Shown one piece after another: positions 36,438 to 44,116 of a DNA stretch of 64,000 nucleotides. Positions within the stretch are counted from its first letter, which is position 1; each line of letters begins with the position of its first letter. Origin of the DNA: Amycolatopsis sp. DSM 110486 (GTDB lineage: Bacteria; Actinomycetota; Actinomycetes; Mycobacteriales; Pseudonocardiaceae); the NCBI RefSeq assembly GCF_019468465.1, contig NZ_CP080519.1:9417001-9481000 (forward strand). The letters are read 5' to 3'. Both the position numbers and the translations under genes were made by a program. A model generated the notes under the pieces. The model was not told the origin of the DNA, ran no database searches, and was given only the letters and a program-made list of their open reading frames with translations.

Positions 36438-37019
36438 TCACCCGGTGCGGCGGGAGTTGCGGCGCTGGGTGAGTTCGTCCGGGACGACCGATTCGATCAC
36501 GCCGCCGTCGGCGCGTTCGGCGGGGAACTCGTGGATCGTGCCGCTGATCTCCTGCATCGCGCCGCTCACGGCGATGCCGAACACGCCCTGCCCGCCCTGG
36601 AGCAGATCCACGATCTCTTCGGGCGAGGTGCACTCGTACACCGTGGTGCCGTCGGAGAACAGGGTGACCTTCGCGAGGTCGCGCACGCCGCGCACGCGCA
36701 GGTGCTCCACCGCGACGCGGATGTTCTGCAGCGAGACCCCGGTGTCCAGCAGCCGCTTCACGACCTTCAGGACGAGGATGTCCTTGAACGAGTACAGCCG
36801 CTGCGAGCCCGAACCGTGCGCGGTGCGAATGCTCGGCGCGACCAGCTTCGTCCGGGCCCAGTAGTCGAGTTGGCGGTACGTGATCCCCGCGATCTGGCAC
36901 GCGGCGGGACCGCGGTACCCCACGAGCTCGTCCGGAAGGGAGGCGTCGGGGAACAGCTCGCCCTGCTCGCCATCGGCGGCACGAACGGGCGGCCTCTCCG
37001 GACTACCAGCCTCGACCAC
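36438..37019 (-). CDS. MerR-family regulator (Rv1830-like)
   Basis: 193 residues from the GTG at 37019, which has GGGAGG 5 nt upstream; in-frame upstream codons are poorly placed. The winged HTH covers about 30-100 (YRGPAACQIAGITYRQLDYWARTKLV, given in part). A C-terminal helical region (DLAKVTLFSDGTTVYECTSPEEIVDLLQGGQGVFG) resembles an effector domain. From memory it corresponds to Rv1830, always encoded with the bifunctional nuclease, FtsR, GarA and GcvH, as here. It may regulate division or metabolism; the target is not known. Confidence 0.88.
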   Translation of the reverse strand: MVEAGSPERPPVRAADGEQGELFPDASLPDELVGYRGPAACQIAGITYRQLDYWARTKLVAPSIRTAHGSGSQRLYSFKDILVLKVVKRLLDTGVSLQNIRVAVEHLRVRGVRDLAKVTLFSDGTTVYECTSPEEIVDLLQGGQGVFGIAVSGAMQEISGTIHEFPAERADGGVIESVVPDELTQRRNSRRTG

Positions 37020-37239
37020 GCAAGCCTCCCTTCGCCCGACCTGGCGGCCGGCGAATGACAGCCGGTCGAGCCCAGGAGCGGGATCGGCCGGGGAGAACCG
37101 CCACGATCGTGCTCCGGTCGGAGAATCACATCGTGACGATTTACCGCCTTCGACGGTAAGGCCGCGCCGCGGGCCGGTCAACGCGACGCGCGGCGCACCT
37201 CAAGCTCGTCTTGAGCCTTTAGTCCGTTCGTCGTACGGG

Positions 37240-37285
37240 TTGACACTTATTACTTGATTGAGTAACTTGTTACTCATGCGAGTAA
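37240..37285 (+). promoter_or_regulatory. tetR promoter with four half-operators at 10-bp spacing
   Basis: -35 TTGACA (37240-37245) and -10 TAACTT (37263-37268) are 17 bp apart, placing transcription start at or next to the ATG at 37276. Half-sites with alternating orientation begin at 37250 (TTACTT), 37260 (GAGTAA), 37270 (TTACTC) and 37280 (GAGTAA). 37260-37275 is a perfect inverted repeat (GAGTAAC-TT-GTTACTC), and 37270-37285 is another. The last one overlaps the first codons. Autorepression by the TetR product is the obvious reading. Confidence 0.72.
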
Positions 37286-37911
37286 ATTTCGACACGCAAG
37301 CGGAACTCGGGCTGAGCGTCACGGAGGCGACGACCCGGGCGCAGATCATCGCGGCGACCATCGCCACGATCGCCGACCACGGCTACGCGCGCACCACCTT
37401 CGCCAAGATCAAGGAACGCGCGGGGCTGAGCAGCACGCGCATGATCTCCTACCACTTCACGAACAAGGCCGGGCTCATGCAGGCCGTGCTGAGCACGGTG
37501 TCCGAGACGAAGGCGATGTTCCTGCAGGAGCGCAGCAAGGACCTCGACCCCGGCGACCGGCCGGGCAACCTGCGGGCCCACATCGAGACGTCGGTGGCGT
37601 TCCTGCGCGACTACCCGGAATGCGTCCGGGTGCTCGCGGAGCTCTCGGCGAACGCCGACGACGCGGACGGCTGGGCGATGACCTCGGTGCTCGTGGGCCA
37701 GCTGCGGGTGGGCGGCGTGCAGCGCCAGCTCAAGCAGGGCCAGGACGAGGGGGTGTTCGGAGAGTTCGCGCCGGACGTGATGGCGATGTCGATCGCACAG
37801 GCCATCGACGGGGTGGCGACGACCTATGCGGCCGATCCGTCGACCGACCTCGACCGCTACGGGCGGGAAATCGCCGACCTCTTCGAGCGGGCGACTGCTC
37901 CGAAGCGGTGA
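37276..37911 (+). CDS. TetR-family transcriptional regulator
   Basis: 211 residues from the ATG at 37276. HTH at about 25-65: RAQIIAATIATIADHGYARTTFAKIKERAGLSSTRMISYHF (given in part). The C-terminal ligand domain is helical with no recognisable ligand signature. Its start codon lies inside an array of operator half-sites and is probably the first codon of a leaderless mRNA. It is inserted, on the opposite strand, within an otherwise conserved minus-strand block from gcvH to merR. Its AT-rich promoter contrasts with its neighbours. Confidence 0.85.
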   Translation: MRVNFDTQAELGLSVTEATTRAQIIAATIATIADHGYARTTFAKIKERAGLSSTRMISYHFTNKAGLMQAVLSTVSETKAMFLQERSKDLDPGDRPGNLRAHIETSVAFLRDYPECVRVLAELSANADDADGWAMTSVLVGQLRVGGVQRQLKQGQDEGVFGEFAPDVMAMSIAQAIDGVATTYAADPSTDLDRYGREIADLFERATAPKR

Positions 37912-37930
37912 ATACGCCGCCCGAAAGCAA

Positions 37931-37963
37931 GGCGGGAACGTGGTGCACGACCGCGTTCCCGCC
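37931..37963. terminator. Hairpin between tetR and the bifunctional nuclease gene
   Basis: GGCGGGAACG and CGTTCCCGCC form a 10-bp stem between two convergent stops. Confidence 0.65.
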
Positions 37964-37972
37964 GCCGGCAGC

Positions 37973-38446
37973 TCAGGTGTCGGCGCCGCGGAAGTCTTCA
38001 GGGGACACGGAGTCGAGGAACTCGCGGAACTTCTCGACCTCGTCCTCCTGCTCGTCCGGGATGATCAGGCCCGCCTCCTCCAGCACCGCGTCCACGGCGT
38101 GGATGGGGACCCCGATCCGCAGCGCCAGCGCGACCGAGTCGCTGGGGCGCGCGGACACCCGGATGTCACCGTCGAAGACGAGCTCGGCGAAGAAGGTGCC
38201 TTCCTTCAGGTCCGTGATCACGACCTGCTCCAGCTCGCGGCCGAGCGCCCCGATGACCTCTTTGAGGAGGTCATGGGTCAGTGGCCGGGCGGGTCGTACT
38301 CCCTGCTGCTCCAAGGCGATGGCGGTGGCCTCGACCGAGCCGATCCAGATCGGCAGGTAGCGCTCGCCGTCGGTTTCCCGCAGCAACAAGATCGGCTGAT
38401 TGGCGGGCAGCTCCACCCGCACACCGACGACGCGCATCTCGCTCAT
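37973..38446 (-). CDS. Bifunctional nuclease family protein (DUF151)
   Basis: 157 residues from the ATG at 38446, with GGAGG 9 nt upstream. Core motifs are LLRETDGERYLPIWIGSVEATAIALEQQG (given in part), RPLTHDLLKEVIGALG and FFAELVFDGDIRVSARPSDSVALALR. DUF151 proteins have been reported to have RNase and DNase activity and are conserved in this neighbourhood in actinobacteria (Rv1829 in M. tuberculosis, recalled). Cytoplasmic. The exact substrate is not known. Confidence 0.93.
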   Translation of the reverse strand: MSEMRVVGVRVELPANQPILLLRETDGERYLPIWIGSVEATAIALEQQGVRPARPLTHDLLKEVIGALGRELEQVVITDLKEGTFFAELVFDGDIRVSARPSDSVALALRIGVPIHAVDAVLEEAGLIIPDEQEDEVEKFREFLDSVSPEDFRGADT

Positions 38447-38662
38447 CGGGTTTCGCCTCCCTCTCGTGCACACGGGCTGCAGCGCTCGACGTACTCGCGC
38501 CGTTGGGTTCGACGCTACCCGTCATCCGGGCGCTGTGCTCGCTAGTGGCGGACATTCTCGGTTCACTGCACCGCAAACCGTCTCTCACGGTACGGCATAC
38601 GGTCCCGAACATTCAGTCATTGACATGTGACGCACACCGGTGTTCAGCCCGTTACGTCCGGT

Positions 38663-39421
38663 TCAACCGCCGGTGACTCCCCGGATCCCCGCTTTCACGA
38701 GGAGCGTGTGGAGTGTGACGGACAGTGCGGCGAGCTCGCGGACCACCTCGTCTGCCCTCGCTTTCGCATCCTCGTCACGGTGGCGATACACGGGGGTCAC
38801 GATCTGCTCCAGCAGGCCGACTTCGCGGTCGGCCGCGGCGCGGAAGGCACGCAGATGTCTCGGCTCGATACCGAATTCGGTCATTGCCTTCACCGTGCGC
38901 GCGATCAGCACCGCGTCGGGGCCGAAGAATCCCGCCGCGCCCGGCCGTACGAGCCCGTACTGCTGCAGCTCTGTGAGCGTCGCGGCGGTGATGCCGGCTT
39001 GCGCCAGCAACTCCTCCTGCGTCAGCCGGATCTCGGGACCGGTCTCGAAGTCGTCGGCGTCGGGCAGCCCGCCGGTGTCGGCCGGGTCGAGCGACACCAG
39101 CTTCCGGGGCAGGCGTGGAGCGACCGCGGCGGGCTCCGCTCCGGAGTCCGCCGCGTCCAGCTGTTCCTTGATGACCTTGAGCGGGAGGTAGTGGTCCCGC
39201 TGCGCGGACAGCACAAAGCGAAGCCGCTCCACGTCCGCCGGGGCGAACTGCCGGTACCCCGAGGGCGTGCGGCCAGGCCGGACCAGGCCTTCCGCCTCGA
39301 GGAACCGGATCTTGGAGATGGTGACATCGGGGAAGTCGCCGCGCAGCTGCGCCAGGACCGCCCCGATGCTCAACCCGTCACGCCGGGCCTCCGAACGACC
39401 GGGCTGCCCGGCCGCCGTCAC
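38663..39421 (-). CDS. ftsR: MerR-family regulator FtsR
   Basis: 252 residues from a GTG that overlaps the garA stop by 4 nt. The N-terminal MerR HTH is unusual in being preceded by LSIGAVLAQLRGDFPDVTISKIRFLEAEGL (given in part), typical of FtsR/Rv1828. A second HTH-like helical domain follows (LTQEELLAQAGITAATLTELQQYGLV). In Corynebacterium FtsR activates ftsZ (recalled). Second gene after garA in the gcvH-garA-ftsR block. Confidence 0.9.
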   Translation of the reverse strand: MTAAGQPGRSEARRDGLSIGAVLAQLRGDFPDVTISKIRFLEAEGLVRPGRTPSGYRQFAPADVERLRFVLSAQRDHYLPLKVIKEQLDAADSGAEPAAVAPRLPRKLVSLDPADTGGLPDADDFETGPEIRLTQEELLAQAGITAATLTELQQYGLVRPGAAGFFGPDAVLIARTVKAMTEFGIEPRHLRAFRAAADREVGLLEQIVTPVYRHRDEDAKARADEVVRELAALSVTLHTLLVKAGIRGVTGG

Positions 39422-39885
39422 TGTGCCCCCTGGCCCCCGTGCCCCGGGCCCGTCAGGAAGACGAGGCGGAACTTCCCGATCTGCACCTCGTCGCCGCCGG
39501 CCAGCACGGCCTGGTCGACCGGCTCGCGGTTGACGTAGGTGCCGTTCAGGCTGCCGACGTCGATCACCACGAACTCCCCGCCCTCACGCCGGAACTCGGC
39601 GTGCCGGCGGGAAACGGTGACGTCGTCGAGGAAGATGTCGCTGTCGGGGTGCCGGCCCGCGCTCGTGGTGTCGCGGTCCAGCAGGAAGCGCGACCCCGCG
39701 TTGGGGCCCCGCTTCACGACCAGGAGGGCGGAACCCGGCGGCAGGGCGTCGACGCCCTGCACCGGTGCCTCGGCGGCCGGTGCGGACTCCTGGCCTTCGA
39801 CGTCGGCCAGGAAGTCGGCCCGGAAGACAGAGGTCCGCTCCGGAGACTGCTCCGGGGGAACGCCGGGCCCGTCGTTCGTGCTCAC
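39418..39885 (-). CDS. garA: FHA-domain metabolic switch protein GarA/OdhI
   Basis: 155 residues. The flexible N-terminus contains ERTSVFRADFL, the phospho-switch, and the FHA domain covers about 52-145 (SAGRHPDSDIFLDDVTVSRRHAEF, GSLNGTYVN). GarA/OdhI unphosphorylated inhibits 2-oxoglutarate dehydrogenase and glutamate dehydrogenase and activates glutamate synthase; Ser/Thr kinase phosphorylation makes the FHA domain bind its own tail. In mycobacteria the tail reads ETTSVF; here the first Thr is Arg17 and only Thr18 is kept. Its stop overlaps ftsR. Confidence 0.94.
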   Translation of the reverse strand: MSTNDGPGVPPEQSPERTSVFRADFLADVEGQESAPAAEAPVQGVDALPPGSALLVVKRGPNAGSRFLLDRDTTSAGRHPDSDIFLDDVTVSRRHAEFRREGGEFVVIDVGSLNGTYVNREPVDQAVLAGGDEVQIGKFRLVFLTGPGHGGQGAQ

Positions 39886-40017
39886 CTGAGCTCTCCTCTA
39901 CACACAATGTTGCTATGACCAAGAACGTGTAGCTGCCAACGTACCGTGCCTGATCGGTTCGGAACCCCGGGGCTCCCCCTTGTGCGGGCGGAACCCCCGG
40001 GCCAGGCCGAACCCGCC

Positions 40018-40401
40018 TCAGCCGGTGATGAGCGCCTGGTACGCCTCGGCTTCGAGCAGGGCTTCGAGCCCCGCGGGGTCGTCGAGGCGGATCTCCACGA
40101 GCCAGCCCTCGCCGTACGGGTCGGAGTTGATCAACTCGGGCGAATCAGAGACCGCGGCGTTCACCGCGACGATCTCGCCGTCGACCGGCGCGAACAGCTC
40201 CGAGACGCTCTTGGTGGACTCCACCTCGCCGAAAACGTCGCCCGCGTCGACGTGCTTGCCGACCTCGGGCAGGTCGACGAACACCACGTCGCCGAGCTGG
40301 TCCTGGGCGTACTCCGTGATGCCCACGCGGACCAGCGCACCCTCACGCGTGGCCACCCACTCGTGTTCCTCGGTGTAACGCAGCTCTTCTGGAGTGGTCA
40401 A
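40018..40401 (-). CDS. gcvH: Glycine cleavage system H protein
   Basis: 127 residues from the TTG at 40401, which follows GGGGAGG (spacing about 4 nt) and gives the standard N-terminus MTTPEELRYTEEHEWV. The lipoyl attachment site is Lys64 in VESTKSVSELF. GcvH shuttles the aminomethyl group between the P, T and L proteins. No gcvP or gcvT is next to it, though a glycine riboswitch lies 3.6 kb downstream on the same strand. First gene of the conserved gcvH-garA-ftsR-nuclease-merR block. Confidence 0.95.
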   Translation of the reverse strand: MTTPEELRYTEEHEWVATREGALVRVGITEYAQDQLGDVVFVDLPEVGKHVDAGDVFGEVESTKSVSELFAPVDGEIVAVNAAVSDSPELINSDPYGEGWLVEIRLDDPAGLEALLEAEAYQALITG

Positions 40402-40447
40402 CGCCCCTCCCCTTCCTAGAACCGACTTCCTCGCGGGCAGTCTTCCA

Positions 40448-41041
40448 TCACCGGCTGCGAAGCGCGCGCACTGCCTGCACGACATAGAGCGCGCCGGACC
40501 AGACGTAGAGCACCCCGCCCCAGACCATGAAGGCGTAGGCGATCGGCCGGGCCACCACGGCCACAGTCGAGCCGCCCTGCGTGAGCAGCAGGAACGGGAA
40601 GGCGTACATGAGCACGAAGGTCGCGCCCTTGCCGATGTAGGTCACCTCGGGCGGCGCGAACCCGCCGCGGCGGAGCACGAGCACGCAGATCGCGAGCACG
40701 GCTTCGCGCAGCACCAGCGGCACGACGACCCACCACGGGATGATGTCGCGGATGAGGAACGCGACGAGGGTCGCGAGGATGTAGAGCCGGTCGGCGGCGG
40801 GGTCGAGCAGCTGGCCCAGCCGCGACATCTGGTCGAGCCAGCGGGCGAGCTTGCCGTCGAGCCAGTCGGTCAGCGCCGAGAAGACGAGCAGCGCGAGCGC
40901 CCAGCCGTCCTCCTTCGGGCCGAGCAGCAGCCAGAGGAACACGGGCACGCCCGCGAGCCGCAGCAGCGACAGGAGGTTGGGGACGTTGAACGCCTGCCGC
41001 AGCAGGGAAGGCTCCGTCTTGGGCTCGGGGACCGTGGTCAC
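40448..41041 (-). CDS. CDP-alcohol phosphatidyltransferase family membrane protein
   Basis: 197 residues. The family motif D(x)2DG(x)2AR(x)8G(x)3D(x)3D is complete, running from DWLDGKLARWL to GQLLDPAADR. Several membrane helices follow (about 30-50, 95-120, 135-155, 165-190). It should move a phosphatidyl group from CDP-diacylglycerol to an alcohol; phosphatidylglycerophosphate synthase (PgsA2-like) is most likely from its place next to gcvH. The GTG at 41041 follows TAGGCT by 6 nt and is probably leaderless. Confidence 0.9.
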   Translation of the reverse strand: MTTVPEPKTEPSLLRQAFNVPNLLSLLRLAGVPVFLWLLLGPKEDGWALALLVFSALTDWLDGKLARWLDQMSRLGQLLDPAADRLYILATLVAFLIRDIIPWWVVVPLVLREAVLAICVLVLRRGGFAPPEVTYIGKGATFVLMYAFPFLLLTQGGSTVAVVARPIAYAFMVWGGVLYVWSGALYVVQAVRALRSR

Positions 41042-41047
41042 TCGCTC

Positions 41048-41053
41048 AGCCTA
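41048..41053 (-). promoter_or_regulatory. -10 hexamer TAGGCT of the leaderless phosphatidyltransferase gene
   Basis: TAGGCT on the minus strand, 6 nt (GAGCGA), then the GTG at 41041. No ribosome-binding site is visible. Confidence 0.5.
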
Positions 41054-41131
41054 GAGGTGAGGACCGGCGCCGACGCCGGTGGTCACGCGGTCGGGTCGCG
41101 GGTTCGTGGCGCGCGACCCGACCGCGGGGCT

Positions 41132-41221
41132 GTGGGTGGAAAAGCCGTGGATGGAAAGCCGTGGATCGAAAAGCCGCCGGGCATCAAACCCGTGGACTCT
41201 CAAGCCGTGGGGCTTCGAAGC
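41132..41221 (+). repeat. Six imperfect 14-16-nt tandem repeats
   Basis: Units start at 41132, 41147, 41161, 41176, 41192 and 41207, with a consensus close to GTGGATGGAAAAGCC; the fourth is most degenerate (GCCGGGCATCAAACCC). One unit is 14 nt and one 16 nt, so they do not keep a reading frame. They lie in a gene-free stretch between the phosphatidyltransferase and a small minus-strand ORF. Function unknown. Confidence 0.65.
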
Positions 41222-41248
41222 GGTCGGCCGGGAAAGCCGCGGGGGTGC

Positions 41249-41500
41249 TCAGCCGGCGCGGCGGTGGCTCCAGCCGCGGCGCTGCAGCTCCGCGCTGCTG
41301 AGGCGCTCGGGGCGGCCGCGGTCGTCGTTGCCGACCCAGCGGGCTCGGCCGGCTCGGCCTTCGAGGACGTACGGGCGGCCGCAGCACCACACGACGCTGC
41401 AGGGCGCGGTGGGCGGAGTGGTCTCGGTGGGCCGCTCGGACGGGTCGGTGAGGGCGGACGCTGACGGGATGGCGGGCTCGCTGGCCGTTTCGGTGGTCAT
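41249..41500 (-). CDS. Small hypothetical protein, 83 residues
   Basis: ATG start at 41500. A Thr/Pro/Ser-rich first third is followed by a compact segment, CSVVWCCGRPYVLEGRAGRA, and RWVGNDDRGRPERLSSAELQRRGW. The Cys-x4-Cys-Cys group and the Trp/Arg-rich end look more protein-like than a chance frame, but I do not recognise the family and no strong ribosome-binding site is present. It stands alone between two promoter regions. Confidence 0.45.
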   Translation of the reverse strand: MTTETASEPAIPSASALTDPSERPTETTPPTAPCSVVWCCGRPYVLEGRAGRARWVGNDDRGRPERLSSAELQRRGWSHRRAG

Positions 41501-41824
41501 GCTGTGCGGTGCTCTTGTCTCTCGGGGTCGGCGGGTGATCGGGGACGGGAACGCGCCGGGGCGCTCCTCACCTATTTCGGTCCGAGAGCGCCAGACGTTA
41601 ACGTCCGCGCCGGAGATTCGTCCGATCGATGAGCGAGCGGTTCCCGGTGTCTCACTGCGTGAACGCGATGTTAACCGTCCACAATAGACAGACTTTCGCG
41701 GGAGCCCGGCGAGGCGGAAGCCCCGGTTCCGGTAACCTCCGCCCGCCGCGCCGGGTGTCGGTGCGGGTCACAGCGCCGGCGGCGGGCCAGAATGCCGGGG
41801 AAGACCCCTGGCGAAAGGACCCCG
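41501..41824. other. Intergenic region upstream of the lipoprotein gene
   Basis: 324 nt with no convincing gene. An AT-rich island near 41670-41700 (TTAACC...AATAGACAG) is the best promoter candidate for the lipoprotein gene. The ribosome-binding site AAAGG lies at 41815-41819. Confidence 0.45.
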
Positions 41825-42331
41825 GTGCCCCCGTCGAAGCCCGCGTGGCGGCCGCTGCTCGCGGCCTGGCTCGTGCTGCCGGCGCTCGCCGCCTGTTCGG
41901 GGGAACCCGAGCCCCGGGCGGCGGTACCGCCGCCACCGTCCGCGACCACGCCCCCGCCGACGACCTCGACGGCGCACTCGGTTCCTCCCCCGCCGCCTGA
42001 AACGACACAGGCGCCGCCGAGCACGCACACCAAGGCCCCGAGCACCACACCGGCCGTTCCGGGGTCCTGCGGCACCGTGACGGCCGCGAGCGGCCTGACC
42101 CTGTACGTGTTCGACAGCCGCGCGGGCGGGGTGCCGTGCGCCGAGGCCATGGCGCTCGTGCGCGACTTCCACGCGAAGATCGCCGGCCGGCAGGGCACGG
42201 GGTCCAACGACGCCGTGAACGACACCGTGTCGGGCTGGCTGTGCACCTCGGGTCCGCCCGCGGCGCAGGGCGGCACGACGTGCAGCAAGGGCGAGCAGAC
42301 GGTGTTCGCGGCCGTCGTCCCCTCGGAGTGA
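41825..42331 (+). CDS. Hypothetical lipoprotein with Pro/Thr-rich linker
   Basis: 168 residues from the GTG at 41825, with AAAGG about 6 nt upstream. Signal peptide (WRPLLAAWLVLPALAAC) with lipobox LAAC; a Pro/Thr/Ser linker of about 55 residues; then a small domain of about 80 residues with four Cys (GSCGTVTA, GVPCAEAMAL, GWLCTSG, TTCSKGE), probably two disulfides. The CAEAMALVRDFHAKI and WLCTSG pattern is common in small actinobacterial secreted proteins of unknown function. The terminator hairpin begins inside its last codons. Confidence 0.8.
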   Translation: MPPSKPAWRPLLAAWLVLPALAACSGEPEPRAAVPPPPSATTPPPTTSTAHSVPPPPPETTQAPPSTHTKAPSTTPAVPGSCGTVTAASGLTLYVFDSRAGGVPCAEAMALVRDFHAKIAGRQGTGSNDAVNDTVSGWLCTSGPPAAQGGTTCSKGEQTVFAAVVPSE

Positions 42332-42353
42332 AGCCGAGGGGACGACGGCCGCG
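42307..42353. terminator. Long hairpin overlapping the lipoprotein stop codon
   Basis: A 20-bp perfect stem (from CGCGGCCGTCGTCCCCTCGG to its reverse complement) with a 7-nt loop AGTGAAG that contains the TGA stop. The acyl-CoA synthetase gene ends 5 nt beyond, so it can serve both strands. Confidence 0.8.
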
Positions 42354-42357
42354 CGGC

Positions 42358-44082
42358 TCAGGCCTTGAGGTCCGGGAAGTCGTCCTCGCGGTACTCGCCC
42401 TCGGGCCGGGTGTTCTCGTGCTCGCGCCCGCGCAGCTCGACGCGGCGGATCTTGCCGGAGATCGTCTTCGGCAGCTCGGCGAACTCCAGGCGCCGGATCC
42501 GCTTGTACGGCGCGAGGTGCTCCCGCGCGTACGCCAGGATCGCGCGAGCGGTGTCCGCGGTGGGCTCGTGGCCCGCGGCCAGCACGACGTAGGCCTTCGG
42601 CACGGCGAGTCGGATCGGGTCCGGCGCGGGCACCACGGCGGCTTCGGCGACGGCTTCGTGCTCGAGCAGCACGCTCTCCAGCTCGAACGGCGAGATCCGG
42701 TAGTCCGATGCTTTGAACACGTCGTCGGTGCGCCCGACGTAGGTGATGTAGCCGCGTTCGTCGACCGAACCGACGTCACCCGTGTGGTAGTAGCCGTCGC
42801 GGAAGGCTTCCGAGGTGCGCTCGTCGTCGTCCGCGTAGCCCGTCATCAGGCCGACCGGTCGGTGCGCGAGGTCGAGGCAGATCTCGCCCTCGCCGGCGCG
42901 CTCGCCTGTGACCGGGTCGACCAGAGCCACCACGAAACCCGGCAGCGGCCGGCCCATCGAGCCGGGAACCACGTCCTGGCCGGGAGTGTTGGCGATCTGC
43001 ACGCTGCTCTCGGTCTGGCCGAACCCGTCGCGAATGGTGACGCCCCAGGCCTTCTCGACCTGCTCGATCACCTCGGGGTTGAGCGGCTCGCCCGCACCGA
43101 CCACCTTCTGCGGCGGGGTTTTCAGCGCCGTCAGGTCGGCCTGGATGAGCATGCGCCACACCGTGGGCGGCGCGCAGAAGCTCGTGACCCCGCAGCGGTC
43201 CATCTGCGCCATGAGCGCCGTGGCGTCGAAGCGCGTGTAGTTGTACAGGAACACCGTGGCCTCGGCGTTCCACGGCGCGAACACGTTGCTCCACGCGTGT
43301 TTCGCCCAGCCGGGCGAGGAGATGTTCAGGTGCACGTCGCCCGGTTCGAGGCCGATCCAGTACATTGTGGACAGATGCCCGACCGGGTAGGAGACGTGAG
43401 TGTGCTGCACGAGCTTCGGCTTCGCCGTGGTGCCCGAGGTGAAGTAGAGCAGCAGCGGGTCACCCGCGGCCGTCACGCCTTCGGGGGTGAAACCGGCCGG
43501 CTCGGCGTACGCGGTGGCGTAGGCGTGCCAGCCCTCGACCGGCTCGCCGACGGCGATGCGCGTGTAGTCGCCCGCCACGTCGGCGAACTTCGGCGCGTCG
43601 GCCGAGCGCACCACCACGTGCTTGGCCTTGCCGCGCTCCACGCGGTCGACGAGGTCGGCCGGCCCGAGCAGCGTCGAGGCCGGGATGATCACGGCGCCGA
43701 GCTTGATCGCGGCGAGGATCGTCTCCCACAGCTCGCCCTGGTTGCCCAGCATGAGGATCAGCCGGTCGCCGCGCGAGACGCCGAGGCGGCGCAGCCACGT
43801 GGCGACCTGGTCCGAGCGGGCGGCCATCTCCGGGTAGGTCCAGCGGTTCTCGGTGCCGTCCTCCTCGACGATCCAGAGCGCGTACCGCTGCGCGTTCGCC
43901 GGGTCGCGGGCCACCACGTCGAACCAGTCGAGCGCCCAGTTGAACTCCGCGGGCTGCGGCCACGCGAACTCCCGGACGGCGGTGTCGTAGTCCTCGCGGT
44001 GGGACTGGAGGTAGTCCCGCGCCTCCCGAAAGACCTGGTAGGCCTCGTCGGCCCGCTGGTTCCCCGAAGCGCCATTGCTCAC
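42358..44082 (-). CDS. AMP-dependent acyl-CoA synthetase (medium-chain type)
   Basis: 574 residues. The phosphate-binding motif is YFTSGTTAKPKLVQHTH, the adenylate motif GFGQTESSVQ, and the hinge/C-terminal region has YHTGDVGSVDERGYITYVGRTDD and the catalytic Lys in LPKTISGKIRRVEL. Length and motifs fit acetyl/medium-chain acyl-CoA synthetases. It activates a carboxylic acid to acyl-CoA via an acyl-adenylate. The enoyl-CoA hydratase-like gene lies 34 nt upstream on the same strand, so the pair may degrade one acid. Confidence 0.93.
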   Translation of the reverse strand: MSNGASGNQRADEAYQVFREARDYLQSHREDYDTAVREFAWPQPAEFNWALDWFDVVARDPANAQRYALWIVEEDGTENRWTYPEMAARSDQVATWLRRLGVSRGDRLILMLGNQGELWETILAAIKLGAVIIPASTLLGPADLVDRVERGKAKHVVVRSADAPKFADVAGDYTRIAVGEPVEGWHAYATAYAEPAGFTPEGVTAAGDPLLLYFTSGTTAKPKLVQHTHVSYPVGHLSTMYWIGLEPGDVHLNISSPGWAKHAWSNVFAPWNAEATVFLYNYTRFDATALMAQMDRCGVTSFCAPPTVWRMLIQADLTALKTPPQKVVGAGEPLNPEVIEQVEKAWGVTIRDGFGQTESSVQIANTPGQDVVPGSMGRPLPGFVVALVDPVTGERAGEGEICLDLAHRPVGLMTGYADDDERTSEAFRDGYYHTGDVGSVDERGYITYVGRTDDVFKASDYRISPFELESVLLEHEAVAEAAVVPAPDPIRLAVPKAYVVLAAGHEPTADTARAILAYAREHLAPYKRIRRLEFAELPKTISGKIRRVELRGREHENTRPEGEYREDDFPDLKA

Positions 44083-44116
44083 GTCGTGCTCCCTCGTGCT
44101 CGCGTACGTGCTTGTT

